DNA of 64,000 bases from Micromonospora echinofusca. Its GTDB lineage: Bacteria; Actinomycetota; Actinomycetes; Mycobacteriales; Micromonosporaceae. The translations under genes and the position numbers were made by a program. This document shows positions 1-8,497 of this stretch, one piece after another. The stretch covers positions 3,302,501-3,366,500 of the forward strand of contig NZ_LT607733.1 in assembly GCF_900091445.1 (NCBI RefSeq). Direction: 5' to 3'. Each line of letters starts with the position of its first letter. The first letter of the stretch is position 1. A model generated the notes under the pieces. The model did not search any database and was not told the DNA's origin. It saw nothing but the letters and a program-made list of their open reading frames with translations.

Positions 1-1833
1 GCGGGTCGTGCCGGGCTGCGCCGGGCCGCCGGTCGGGGCGGCGAAGCGTACGGCCGGGCGTGGCCCGAAGGCGGTGAGCCGGCAGTTGACGATCTCGGCG
101 GGGTGGTCGGAGCGGGTGTACGCGTAGCGCTCGGCGTAGGCGGCGTGGAAGGCCGCCACCAGTTCGTCGGCCGTGGCCGGCAGCTCGGGCAGGGCGACGG
201 CGAGGTCGAAGCTCTGCCCCCGGAACCGCATGCCGACCGAGAGGCCGAAGCTGACCTCGTCCGGCTCGACGCCGTCCTCGGCCTTGAGCTGGGCCAGGGC
301 GGCGTCGCGCAGGTCGGCCAGGGCCGCCCGGGCCGCCGCCAGGCCGTCGCCGTCGGCCGGCACCAGGACGGTACGCACGTAGTCGTGGCGGGCCTGGGCG
401 GTGACGAAGCCGAGCGCGGAGAAGTTGCCCGGCACCGGCGGTACGAGGACCCGGCGGATGCCGAGCTCGTCGGCGAGGTCGGTGGCGTGCATCGGGCCGG
501 CGCCCCCGAAGGGCATCAGCACGAAGTCGCGCGGGTCGTGGCCGCACGCCACGGAGATCTCCTTGATGGCGCTGGTCATCTTGACCGTGGCGAGCGTCAG
601 GATGCCGCGCGCCAGCTCCAGCTCGTCGAGACCGAACGTGCCGGCCAGCCCGGCCAGGGCGGCGCGGGCGGCGTCGGGGTCGAGCGGCACCTCCCCGCCC
701 AGGCTCTCGCCCGGGTCGAGGTGGCCGACGAGCAGGTGCGCGTCGGTGGTGGTCGGCTCGGTGCCGCCCCGACCGTAGGCGGCCGGGCCGGGGGTGGAGC
801 CGGCGCTGCGCGGCCCGACGCGCAGCTCCCCGCCCAGGTCGCGCCAGGCGATCGAGCCGCCGCCGGCGCCGATGGTGTTGATCTCGACCTGGAAGGTGCG
901 GTTCGGGTAGCCGGCGATCTTCCCGTCGTTGGTCATCAACGGGGTGCCGTTCTTGATCAGGCAGACGTCCGTGCTGGTGCCGCCGATGTCGCAGGTGATG
1001 ACGTTCGGATAGCCGGCGAGCGAGGCCACGTGCACGCTGGCGGCGACCCCGCCGGCGGGCCCGGAGAGGGCCAGGTTGATCGGCAGCCGCCCGGCCTCGT
1101 CGGTGGAGACGACACCGCCGCTGCTCGTCATGATCGACAGGGGGTGGGCGTATCCGCCGTCGGCGAGGGCGTCACCGAGCCCGCGCAGGTAGTCGGCGAC
1201 GGTCGCCCGCACGCTGGCGTTGAGCACGGTGGTGGCGAAGCGCTCGTACTCGCCCTGCTCCGGCACCACGTCGGAGGAGACGGTGCAGACCAGGCCGGGG
1301 TGCCGCTCCGCCAGCCGCCGCGCCGCGGCCCGCTCGTGCGCGGGATTGCGGTACGAGTGCAGCAGGCAGACCGCCACCGCCCGGGGCCCGGCGGCGGCCA
1401 CCCGGTCGAGTACCTCGTCCAGCTCGTCGGCGTCCAGCGGCCGTACGACGCTGCCGTCGGCGGCGATGCGCTCGCGCAGCACGTGCCGGTGCCGGCGCGC
1501 GACGAGCGGCGGCCGGGCGCTCTCCTTGACGCTGTAGAGGCGGGGCCGGTGCCCGAGGCCCATCTCCAGCACGTCCCGGAAGCCCTCGGTCGCCAGTACG
1601 GCCACCGGCTCGCCGGAGCCTTCGAGCAGCGCGTTGGTGACCCGGGTGGTGCCGTGCACGAACCGGTCGACGGTGTCCAGGCTGACGCCGAGCTTGGCCA
1701 GTCCCTCGAAGATCGCCGCCGCGGGGTCGTGCGGGGTGGAGAGGGTCTTGGCCTCGGCGAGCCGGGCGGTGGCCGGCTCGTAGACGATGACGTCGGTGAA
1801 GGTGCCACCGATGTCGACGCCGATGCAGAGCAT
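1..1833 (-). CDS. Hydantoinase/oxoprolinase family protein, HyuA-like subunit (3' end outside window)
   Basis: ATP-dependent ring-opening amidase subunit of the hydantoinase A / 5-oxoprolinase family, probably cytoplasmic. The visible 611 residues begin MLCIGVDIGGTFTDV, the phosphate-binding strand of the ASKHA actin-like fold. A second nucleotide-binding strand, CDIGGTSTDV, lies near residue 280 and a GAGGGS loop near residue 320. The family is usually 650-700 residues, so only the C-terminus is missing beyond the left edge. The ATG is preceded by GAAAGG. It lies 36 nt downstream of an ABC permease on the same strand, so it is probably the last visible gene of the importer operon and acts on the imported compound. 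The true substrate (hydantoin, 5-oxoproline, N-methylhydantoin, other lactam) cannot be told from sequence. HyuB, the usual partner, is not seen and may lie further left. Confidence 0.9.
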   Translation of the reverse strand, partial: MLCIGVDIGGTFTDVIVYEPATARLAEAKTLSTPHDPAAAIFEGLAKLGVSLDTVDRFVHGTTRVTNALLEGSGEPVAVLATEGFRDVLEMGLGHRPRLYSVKESARPPLVARRHRHVLRERIAADGSVVRPLDADELDEVLDRVAAAGPRAVAVCLLHSYRNPAHERAAARRLAERHPGLVCTVSSDVVPEQGEYERFATTVLNASVRATVADYLRGLGDALADGGYAHPLSIMTSSGGVVSTDEAGRLPINLALSGPAGGVAASVHVASLAGYPNVITCDIGGTSTDVCLIKNGTPLMTNDGKIAGYPNRTFQVEINTIGAGGGSIAWRDLGGELRVGPRSAGSTPGPAAYGRGGTEPTTTDAHLLVGHLDPGESLGGEVPLDPDAARAALAGLAGTFGLDELELARGILTLATVKMTSAIKEISVACGHDPRDFVLMPFGGAGPMHATDLADELGIRRVLVPPVPGNFSALGFVTAQARHDYVRTVLVPADGDGLAAARAALADLRDAALAQLKAEDGVEPDEVSFGLSVGMRFRGQSFDLAVALPELPATADELVAAFHAAYAERYAYTRSDHPAEIVNCRLTAFGPRPAVRFAAPTGGPAQPGTTR

Positions 1834-1869
1834 GGCGAGCCTTTCGGGTAGGGGTGGATGCGTCGGCGA

Positions 1870-2697
1870 CTAGAACGTCACGCCGTAGCGGCGCAGGGTC
1901 CGTCCCGTGACCAGCCGCAGGATCCAGTCGAAGAGGTAGCCGAGCAGGCCCAGGGCGATGATGCCCACGAAGACCCACTCGGTCTTGGCGTAGTTGCGGG
2001 CCGTCCAGATCAGCGAGCCGAGGCCGCTCTGGGCGGCGACGATCTCGGCGGAGACGATCGTCAGGAACGAGTTGCCCATCGCCAGCCGGGCCCCGGTGAC
2101 CACGTGCGGCACCGTCGACGGCAGCACGACCGAGACGAGGCTGCGTACGGGGCCGGCGCCGAGCGCCCGGGCCGCGCGCATCCGGATCTCGTTGACCGAC
2201 AGCACCCCGGCCAGGGTGTTGAGGGCGACGATGAAGACGGTGGTGTAGAAGATCAGCGCCACCTTCGACGCCTCCCCCGGCCCGAGCCAGATGATCGCCA
2301 GGGTGACGAAGGCGATCGGCGGCACGAAGCGGAAGAACTGGATGTACGGGTCGAGCATCAGCCGCAGCCAGGGGATGCAGCCCATCAGCAGACCCATCGG
2401 TACGCCGACGAGCACGCCGAGCAGCCAGCCGGTGAGGATGCGGGTCGAGGACGCGCTGACCGAGTCCCACAGGGTTCCGTCGCGGACGAGTTCGACCGCG
2501 CCGTCGAGGGTGAGCCGTGGCGAGGGCAGGAAGAAGGCGGTGTAGTTGCGGCTGACCAGGTCCCAGATCAGCACGCCGAGCAGCACCGACAGGATCGACA
2601 GCCCGATGCGGGTCAGCCGGGGCCAGCGGTTGCGGCGGGGGCCGGTCGTGGCCGCCGCCCGGGTGCGGTCGGGGACGGTGGGTGCCTCGACGGTCAT
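1870..2697 (-). CDS. ABC transporter permease, SsuC/TauC/NrtB family
   Basis: Integral membrane subunit of an importer for small organic nitrogen or sulfur compounds (BPD_transp_1 fold). It has 275 residues with about six hydrophobic segments near residues 32-48, 86-105, 125-140, 146-166, 200-225 and 242-262. The cytoplasmic EAA coupling loop is recognisable at about 174-195 (RAARALGAGPVRSL, then VLP). The first 28 residues are hydrophilic and Arg/Pro-rich. The start ATG overlaps the stop of the ATPase gene (ATGA), so the two are translationally coupled. Gene order (binding protein, ATPase, permease, hydantoinase) points to uptake of a cyclic amide or related metabolite. Family assignment is firm, substrate is inference. 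Confidence 0.93.
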   Translation of the reverse strand: MTVEAPTVPDRTRAAATTGPRRNRWPRLTRIGLSILSVLLGVLIWDLVSRNYTAFFLPSPRLTLDGAVELVRDGTLWDSVSASSTRILTGWLLGVLVGVPMGLLMGCIPWLRLMLDPYIQFFRFVPPIAFVTLAIIWLGPGEASKVALIFYTTVFIVALNTLAGVLSVNEIRMRAARALGAGPVRSLVSVVLPSTVPHVVTGARLAMGNSFLTIVSAEIVAAQSGLGSLIWTARNYAKTEWVFVGIIALGLLGYLFDWILRLVTGRTLRRYGVTF

Positions 2698-3578
2698 CGT
2701 TCCTCCGTCCGCTCGGGCCGGTCGGCGCCGGGTCGGCCGTCGTGGCCGTCGTCGAGCCCCTGGGCGCGCAGCGTCCGGGCCACCTCGGCGCCGATGTCCT
2801 CGCGCAGCTCGCGGAACAGCGCCGCGCAGGCCGGGTCGGTCAGGTCGCGGGGCCGGGGCAGGTCGCAGCGGTAGTCCTTCTTGATCGCCGCCGACGGCCC
2901 CGCGGTCATCGTGACGATCCGGTCGCCGAGCAGGATGGCCTCGCCGATGTCGTGGGTGACGAAGACGATCGTGGCGCCGGTCTCGCGCCAGATCCGGTCG
3001 AGTTCGACCTGCATCACCAGCCGGGTCTGGGCGTCCAGCGCGCCGAACGGCTCGTCCATCAGCACGACCGAGGGGTCGTTGGCCAGGACCCGGGCCAGCT
3101 GGGCCCGTTGGCGCATGCCGCCGGAGAGCTGTTCGGGGAACCGCTCGGCGCTGTGTGCGAGGCCGACCATCGCCAGGTAGCGGTCGACGACCGCGTCGCG
3201 CCGGGCCTTCGGCACGCCGCGCATCTGCGGTCCGAAGGCGACGTTCTGGCGTACGGTCAGCCAGGGGAACAACGCCTCGGCGCTCTGGAAGACCACGCCC
3301 CGCGACACGTCCGGCCCGGTCACCGCCTCGCCGCCGCAGGTCACCTCGCCGGCCGCCGGGCGGACGAACCCGGCGACCGCGTTGAGCAGCGTGGACTTGC
3401 CGCAGCCGCTCGGGCCGAGCAGGCAGACGAGTTCACCGGCGGCGATGTCGAGGCTCGCGCCCCTGACGGCTACGAACTCGCCGAAGCGGATGTCGACGTC
3501 GCGGATGCGGATCGGGGAGCCGGCGCGGCTGGCGGGCAGCCCGGCGGACGTGGCGGGGGCGGTGCCGTCGACTGTCAC
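2694..3578 (-). CDS. ABC transporter ATP-binding protein, SsuB/TauB/NrtD family
   Basis: Energising subunit of the importer, peripheral on the inner face of the membrane. In the 294-residue product the Walker A is GPSGCGKST (55-63), the Q-loop is in VFQSAEALFPW (from 96), the signature is LSGGMRQR (151-158), the Walker B is VVLMDEP (171-177) and the switch His is in VTHD (about 207-210). These are the standard motifs in standard order. The start is GTG at 3578, overlapping the stop of the binding-protein gene as GTGA. An upstream reading in this frame exists only because the frame stays open through the binding-protein gene. About 45 charged, low-complexity residues follow the ABC core at the C-terminus. 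Confidence 0.93.
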   Translation of the reverse strand: MTVDGTAPATSAGLPASRAGSPIRIRDVDIRFGEFVAVRGASLDIAAGELVCLLGPSGCGKSTLLNAVAGFVRPAAGEVTCGGEAVTGPDVSRGVVFQSAEALFPWLTVRQNVAFGPQMRGVPKARRDAVVDRYLAMVGLAHSAERFPEQLSGGMRQRAQLARVLANDPSVVLMDEPFGALDAQTRLVMQVELDRIWRETGATIVFVTHDIGEAILLGDRIVTMTAGPSAAIKKDYRCDLPRPRDLTDPACAALFRELREDIGAEVARTLRAQGLDDGHDGRPGADRPERTEER

Positions 3579-4537
3579 GCCACCCCCTTGACCATGACGG
3601 TCGCCGGGTCGGCCTTCTGGGTGACGATCTTGCTGTCCTGCTGGAACTGGGCGATCTCGCCGTAGCGCTTGAGGTCGTCGTCGGTGAAGTCGCGGACCTG
3701 GCACTGGACGCCCTCGAGCAGCCCTTGGGCCTCCTTCGCCGGCACCTTGATGGCCTTCTCGGTGACCGTGCCCGCCTTGGCGGGGTCCTTGGTGAGCTGC
3801 TCGCACGCCTGGCCGATGGTCTGCACGACCTTCTTGGCGGTCTCCTTGTTGGCCTCGTACCAGGCGCCGTCGACGCCGATCACCAGGTTGTAGACGTAGC
3901 CGATGTCGCCGCTGGTCAGCAGGATCTTGCCGCCGTTGGCGACGCCGCGCGAGGGCCACGGCTCCCACATGATGTAGCCGTCCACGTCGCCGCGTTGCAG
4001 CAGGGCCGGCATCTCGGCGGGCGAGGCGTTGACGAACTCGACGGACTCCCGGCTGATGCCGCGCGCCGCGAGGACCTTGTTGGTGGCGTACTCGTTGACC
4101 GTGCCGGGGACGACGCCGTACTTCTTGATGCCCGCCACGTCGGCGACGCCGGAGCGCGCCACGAGCTTGATGAAGCTGGGCGACTGCGAGAAGACGGCCA
4201 GGCCCTTGATGTCGCCCCGGGTGGCCCGGTTGAGCAGGCTCGACTCGGTGCTCGCGGTGACCTGGCCCTGCTTGGCCAGGATCGCGTCGAGGCCGCCGGT
4301 GCCCTCCTGGTACTGGGTGACGGTGACGTTCAGGCCGTTGGCCTGGAACAGCTTCTCCTGGTCGGCGAGGTAGATCGGGGAGTACGCCGGGTCGACGCCC
4401 ACGCCGAAGTTGACCGCCACCGAAGGGGTCGCCTCGCCGCCACCGGATTCGGTCGGGGTCTGGTTCTCCGCGCATGCCGCAACGGCGGCGGTCACCAGCA
4501 GGGCTGCTACCGCAGCTCGCAATGCTCGCATTCTCAT
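3575..4537 (-). CDS. ABC transporter substrate-binding lipoprotein (NMT1/SsuA-like)
   Basis: Extracytoplasmic solute receptor tethered to the membrane. It is 320 residues long. The signal peptide ends in a lipobox VAAC with the modified Cys at residue 22, followed by a Glu/Gly/Thr-rich spacer to about residue 37. The mature part starts with a strand typical of the NMT1/THI5/SsuA family (VGVDPAYSPIYLADQ) and shows the family pattern KQGQVTAST and GYIMWEPWPS. It is the first gene of the leftward operon, with its promoter region at 4538-4620. The ligand is not predictable. The neighbouring hydantoinase suggests a cyclic ureide or lactam rather than a sulfonate. Confidence 0.9.
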   Translation of the reverse strand: MRMRALRAAVAALLVTAAVAACAENQTPTESGGGEATPSVAVNFGVGVDPAYSPIYLADQEKLFQANGLNVTVTQYQEGTGGLDAILAKQGQVTASTESSLLNRATRGDIKGLAVFSQSPSFIKLVARSGVADVAGIKKYGVVPGTVNEYATNKVLAARGISRESVEFVNASPAEMPALLQRGDVDGYIMWEPWPSRGVANGGKILLTSGDIGYVYNLVIGVDGAWYEANKETAKKVVQTIGQACEQLTKDPAKAGTVTEKAIKVPAKEAQGLLEGVQCQVRDFTDDDLKRYGEIAQFQQDSKIVTQKADPATVMVKGVA

Positions 4538-4902
4538 GGCTACCCCAGATACCTAGCGGCTCATATTATGGTTACCGTTGCTTAATATGGGACGCTACTG
4601 CTGGGCGGTGGGCGCAGTCAAGAGATTCGACCTCACCTTCCTGCAACAGACAGTAGCCGTCGACGATCGACGGCCGACGGATCGAATCCGCAGCCACAAA
4701 TCGGGAGTCCGATGAACACGCTGGACAAACGGGCCGATGCCGGCCGGCCCGAGCCGACGCCGGCCGCGAGGGCGACAACGTCGACCACTCTCCGTAGTCG
4801 CGCGCGCGGCGCAGAGGGCCGGGGTGGCCCCGGCGGCCGACCGCGCTGCGGCCGGGCGACGACGCGCCAGGCGTACGCGGGCGATCGGGCGGCGGCGGGC
4901 CG
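4538..4902. other. Divergent intergenic region between the ABC operon and the hydratase gene
   Basis: This 365-bp stretch separates two diverging transcription units. It holds the CATATTA/TAATATG inverted repeat at its left end and a possible small reading frame (4712-4906) at its right end. The middle part (about 4600-4710) has lower GC than the surrounding genes and is presumably the control region for both directions. No RNA gene or transposon trace is seen. Confidence 0.6.
4562..4589. promoter_or_regulatory. Inverted repeat, candidate operator/promoter of the ABC-hydantoinase operon
   Basis: Perfect 7-bp arms CATATTA (4562-4568) and TAATATG (4583-4589) separated by 14 nt. It is an AT-rich island in very GC-rich DNA, 25 nt upstream of the binding-protein start. 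On the minus strand CATAAT (4570-4565) could serve as a -10 hexamer overlapping one arm, so a bound regulator would block or position RNA polymerase. No regulator gene is adjacent, so the protein is unknown. Confidence 0.5.
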
Positions 4903-4906
4903 ATGA
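4712..4906 (+). CDS. Possible small protein upstream of the hydratase (64 aa, doubtful)
   Basis: A 64-residue reading frame with a GGGAG element 4 nt before the ATG. Its stop overlaps the start of the next gene as ATGA, the pattern of real coupled genes here. The product is Arg/Ala/Gly/Thr-rich with no recognisable domain. About 80 percent of its codons end in G or C, below the near-saturation seen in neighbouring genes. It may be a leader peptide coupling translation into the hydratase gene, or a chance frame in the leader. Confidence 0.3.
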   Translation: MNTLDKRADAGRPEPTPAARATTSTTLRSRARGAEGRGGPGGRPRCGRATTRQAYAGDRAAAGR

Positions 4907-5751
4907 GCGCACCGGGACCAGGCGGCCCGCTGCCGACGCTCGTCGGGCTGCACACGTCGTCGCGCCGGGCCTGGACCGCCACCGAGGCGATCCTCTACGC
5001 CCTCGGGGTCGGGGCGGGGCAGCGCGACCCGGCCACGGAACTCCGCTTCACCACCGAGAACTCGACCGGCCACCCGCAGCGGGTGCTGCCGACCTTCGCC
5101 AGCGTCCTCGCCGCCGATCCGCCGCCCCTGGGCGACCCCACCGCCGTCCGGCACGCGGAGGAGGCGCTCACCCTGTTCCGCCCGCTGCCGCCGGCCGGGC
5201 AGGTGCACACCACCGCCACCGTGACCGCGCTGCACGACCAGGGCAGCGGCGCGCTGGTCCAGCAGGTCTCCCGGCTGCGCGACCCGGCGGGCACGACGGT
5301 GGCCGTCGTACGCCGGTCCATGTTCGTCATCGGCGCCGGCGGCTTCGGCGGCAGCCGCGCCCGGGCCGCCGGATGGCGCGCGCCGACCGGCCCGCCCGAG
5401 CACCGGATCGTCGCCGCCGTCCGCCCGGACCAGGCGCTGCTCTACCGGCTCAGCGGCGACCGCAACCCGCTGCACTCCGATCCGGTCGTCGCCGGTCGCG
5501 CCGGGCTGCCCCGCCCGATCCTGCACGGCCTGTGCACCTTCGGCTTCGCCGGCCGGCTCCTGCTGCCCCTCGTCGGCGACGACCCGACCCGCGTACGGCA
5601 CGTCCGGGCCCGCTTCAACGCGCCGCTGCACCCCGGCGACACCCTGACGGTGCAGGCCTGGCGGCGCCCGTACGGCGTGCTCTTCCGCGTCGGCGACGGG
5701 GCGGGGCGGATCGTCCTGGACCGGGGCGTGCTGGCCCTCGCCGCCCGGTGA
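4903..5751 (+). CDS. MaoC-like (R)-specific enoyl-CoA hydratase (double hotdog)
   Basis: Predicted to hydrate trans-2-enoyl-CoA to (R)-3-hydroxyacyl-CoA. The C-terminal half carries the hydratase-2 signature: YRLSGDRNPLHSDP (about residues 182-195) with the catalytic Asp and His in the GDxNPLH core, followed by PRPILHGLCTFGFAGR. The N-terminal half is a degenerate hotdog domain, giving the 282-residue double-hotdog architecture of eukaryotic MFE-2-like and actinobacterial hydratases. ATG overlaps the stop of a doubtful small frame. It is not related to the eCIS genes that follow, from which it is separated by 199 bp and a hairpin. Confidence 0.88.
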   Translation: MSAPGPGGPLPTLVGLHTSSRRAWTATEAILYALGVGAGQRDPATELRFTTENSTGHPQRVLPTFASVLAADPPPLGDPTAVRHAEEALTLFRPLPPAGQVHTTATVTALHDQGSGALVQQVSRLRDPAGTTVAVVRRSMFVIGAGGFGGSRARAAGWRAPTGPPEHRIVAAVRPDQALLYRLSGDRNPLHSDPVVAGRAGLPRPILHGLCTFGFAGRLLLPLVGDDPTRVRHVRARFNAPLHPGDTLTVQAWRRPYGVLFRVGDGAGRIVLDRGVLALAAR

Positions 5752-5807
5752 CCGGCCCGTCGTGCTGGCCGAACGGCGCGCGGGCCGGGACGTTCAGCGG
5801 CGGCCCG

Positions 5808-5831
5808 CTGGCCGATCAGTTCACGGCCAGT
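5808..5831. terminator. Hairpin after the hydratase gene
   Basis: Perfect 7-bp stem CTGGCCG (5808-5814) / CGGCCAG (5825-5831) around a 10-nt loop, 57 nt after the hydratase stop. There is no U-tract. It could be a weak terminator isolating the eCIS operon, or part of the eCIS leader. Confidence 0.35.
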
Positions 5832-5950
5832 AACCGCATCGGCGCGGGTGTCGGGTTCGCGTCGCAACCCGGTCGGTTCCCCGCTAGAGGGCGCTGACCT
5901 GCGGGCGGAGGGTGTGGGCAGCCGACTTTCCACTCCGAGACGAGGTAGTC

Positions 5951-7966
5951 ATGCCCGTGACTCCGAGCTATCCCGGCGTCTACATCGAGGAAGCCCCGAG
6001 CGGCGTCCGACCCGTCATCGGCGTGGCGACCGGGGTGGCCGCCTTCGTCGGATACGTCCGGACCGGCCCGGAGCACCGCGCCGTCCGGGTGAACAGCTTC
6101 GGCGAGTTCGAGCGCCGCTTCGGCGGCGTCGACCGCGACTCCGAACTCAGCCTGGCCGTGCAGCAGTTCTTCCGCAACGGCGGCGCCGCCGCGCTCGTCG
6201 TACGGGTGCCCCGCGCCGACGCCCGTCCCGCCTCGGTCACCCTGCTCGACAAGGTGGGCGCCGGCCCGAAGTCGGCGCTGGTGCTGGACGCCGCGAGCAC
6301 CGGAAGCTGGGGCAGCGGGCTGCTGATCGACGTCGACCACGACGACGCGGCCGACCCGAAGACGTTCAACCTGAGCGTCCAGGACCCGGCGACCGGCGCG
6401 AGCGAGCACTTCACCGGGCTGTCGTCCGACCCGGCGAGCGCCGCGTACGCCGTCGCCGCGCTCAACGACCCCGACCGTGGCTCCTCGCTCGTGCGGGCCC
6501 GGGCCGGGGCGAGCGGCGCGGGCCGGCCGGTGCCCAGCGGCACCCTCGGCGCGGCCGTCGGCGCGCCGACGGTGGACGCCGCGAAGAACTACCGGCTCAC
6601 CGTGCAGCCGGACCGGCCCACCAAGCCGGACCCGGCGGACCCCACCAGGACCGTCCCGGCCGTCGCCGCCGTGACCGTTACGGCGCTGGAGAAGGGCGAG
6701 CGGCTGCCGTCCTCACCCGCCGGCGTGGCCGCGCTGCTGCAACGGAAGATCAACACCGCGCTCGGGGCCGCCGACGGGGCCGCCGGGCTGCGGGTGCGGG
6801 TGCTGCCAACCGCCGACGGCGGGCTGCGCGTCCTCGGCGACGTGGACCCGCTGGTGGCCCCGGCGGCCGTCGACGCGGCCTTCACCGTCACGGGCGCGAC
6901 CGCCTCCGGCGACGTGGCCGACGGCGCGGCGCTGCTCGGCCTGGGCGGCGCCACCACGAACGTCGGCCGGTACACCCCCGTCGGCGCCAAGCGACTCGGC
7001 CAGGGCGACCTGGTCACCGGCTCGGACGGCACGCTGCTGCCCGGCGCCGCCGCGCTGATCGGCTCCGAGGCCGCCTACACCGGCATCTACGCCCTGCTCA
7101 GGACGGACCTGTTCAACCTGCTCTGCATCCCCGACGCGACCCGCGCCAAGCCCGGCGACCCGACGTCGGTCGACACCGGGGTGGACCCGGAGGCGGTCTG
7201 GGCCGCCGCGTACGAGCTGTGCGCCCGGCGCCGGGCGATGCTGCTGGTCGACCCGCCGCCCGGAGTGGACGACCCCGACCGGGCGCTGGACTGGATCAAC
7301 CAGCTCGGCGTCAAGGGACCCAACGCCGTGGCGCACTTCCCCCGGCTGCGGATCCCCGACCCGACCGACGGCTTCCGGCCGCGTACGGTCGCCCCCGGCG
7401 GCACCCTCGCCGGCCTGTACGCCCGCCAGGACACCGAGCGCGGCGTGTGGAAGGCTCCGGCGGGCACGGAGGCGCAGCTGCGCGGGGTGACCAACCTGGT
7501 CCACCCGCTCACCGACGCCGAGAACGGCGTGCTCAACCCGCTCGGGCTCAACTGCCTGCGGACGTTCCCGGTCGTCGGCACCGTCAACTGGGGGGCCCGC
7601 ACCACGGCCGGCGCGGACGTGCTGGCCAGCCAGTGGAAGTACACGCCGGTGCGCCGGCTCGCGCTCTACATCGAGGAGAGCGTCTTCCGGGGTACCCAGT
7701 GGGCCGTCTTCGAGCCCAACGACGAGCCGCTCTGGGCCCAGCTGCGGCTGAACCTGACGTCGTTCATGCAGGACCTGTTCCGCAAGGGCGCGTTCGCCGG
7801 GCGTACCCCGCGCGAGGCGTACCTGGTGCGGTGCGACGCGGAGACCACCACCGGCGACGACCGGGACCGGGGCGTGGTGAACGTCGTCGTCGGGTTCGCC
7901 CCACTCAAACCCGCCGAGTTCGTGATCGTGCGGATCCAGCAGCTCGCCGGCCAGAGCCCGTCCTGA
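5951..7966 (+). CDS. eCIS tail sheath protein (phage tail sheath family)
   Basis: Contractile outer sheath of the injection particle, whose contraction drives the inner tube out. It has 671 residues. The N-terminus PVTPSYPGVYIEEAPSG is the hallmark of phage/PVC/Afp sheath proteins, and the C-terminus (DLFRKGAFAG through LKPAEFVIVRIQQL) matches the conserved handshake domain that links neighbouring subunits. The middle (about 150-400) is a variable insertion. Start chosen at 5951 because GAGG lies 5 nt upstream and the family begins here; an in-frame ATG at 5912 would add 13 unrelated residues. It is the only sheath gene, unlike the multi-sheath Afp and PVC loci, and the first gene of the operon. 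Confidence 0.96.
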   Translation: MPVTPSYPGVYIEEAPSGVRPVIGVATGVAAFVGYVRTGPEHRAVRVNSFGEFERRFGGVDRDSELSLAVQQFFRNGGAAALVVRVPRADARPASVTLLDKVGAGPKSALVLDAASTGSWGSGLLIDVDHDDAADPKTFNLSVQDPATGASEHFTGLSSDPASAAYAVAALNDPDRGSSLVRARAGASGAGRPVPSGTLGAAVGAPTVDAAKNYRLTVQPDRPTKPDPADPTRTVPAVAAVTVTALEKGERLPSSPAGVAALLQRKINTALGAADGAAGLRVRVLPTADGGLRVLGDVDPLVAPAAVDAAFTVTGATASGDVADGAALLGLGGATTNVGRYTPVGAKRLGQGDLVTGSDGTLLPGAAALIGSEAAYTGIYALLRTDLFNLLCIPDATRAKPGDPTSVDTGVDPEAVWAAAYELCARRRAMLLVDPPPGVDDPDRALDWINQLGVKGPNAVAHFPRLRIPDPTDGFRPRTVAPGGTLAGLYARQDTERGVWKAPAGTEAQLRGVTNLVHPLTDAENGVLNPLGLNCLRTFPVVGTVNWGARTTAGADVLASQWKYTPVRRLALYIEESVFRGTQWAVFEPNDEPLWAQLRLNLTSFMQDLFRKGAFAGRTPREAYLVRCDAETTTGDDRDRGVVNVVVGFAPLKPAEFVIVRIQQLAGQSPS

Positions 7967-7978
7967 GAGGTGTGAGTC

Positions 7979-8497
7979 ATGGTGCAGTTCGCGGTCAATC
8001 CGACGCGCTTCGACCCGTACAAGAACTTCAAGTTCCGGGTGAAGTGGGACGGCCGCTACGTGGCCGGGGTCAGCAAGGTCAGCGCGCTGAAGCGGACCAC
8101 CGAGGTGGTCAAGCACCGCGACGGCGGCGACCCGTCGACCAGCCGCAAGTCCCCCGGGCGTACGGAGTTCGAGGCCGTCACCCTGGAGCGCGGCCTGACC
8201 CACGACGCCGAGTTCGCCCAGTGGGCCGGGCGGATCTGGGCGCTGCACGCCGGCCTCGGCTCGGAGGCGTCGCTGGCCGACTTCCGGCGCGACATCACCA
8301 TCGAGCTGCTCAACGAGGCCGGGCAGGTCGCCCAGTCGTACCGGCTGTTCCGCTGCTGGGTCTCGGAGTACCAGGCGCTGCCGGAGCTGGACGCCAACGC
8401 CAACGCGGTGGCGATCGAGCACATCAAGCTGGAGAACGAGGGCTGGGAACGCGACGAGGCGGTCACCGAGCCGGCCGAACCCCGGCTCGCCTCGTGA
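7979..8497 (+). CDS. eCIS inner tube protein (gp19-like)
   Basis: Forms the inner tube enclosed by the sheath. The 172-residue product begins QFAVNPTRFDPYKNFKFRV and contains GVSKVSALKRTTEVVKHRDGG, the characteristic tube signature of the T4 gp19 / Afp1 / Hcp-like family. It ends in IEHIKLENEGWERD, also typical. It lies 12 nt after the sheath, the only non-overlapping junction in the cluster, with GAGAGG ahead of the ATG. That may allow independent ribosome loading for the two most abundant structural proteins. Tube paralogues are absent. Confidence 0.95.
   Translation: MVQFAVNPTRFDPYKNFKFRVKWDGRYVAGVSKVSALKRTTEVVKHRDGGDPSTSRKSPGRTEFEAVTLERGLTHDAEFAQWAGRIWALHAGLGSEASLADFRRDITIELLNEAGQVAQSYRLFRCWVSEYQALPELDANANAVAIEHIKLENEGWERDEAVTEPAEPRLAS

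Noticed and set aside
5848..8493. Plus-strand frame before the 8494 gene
   Set aside because: It overlaps the sheath and tube genes out of frame and encodes Arg-rich filler. The real gene starts at the GTG overlapping the tube stop.
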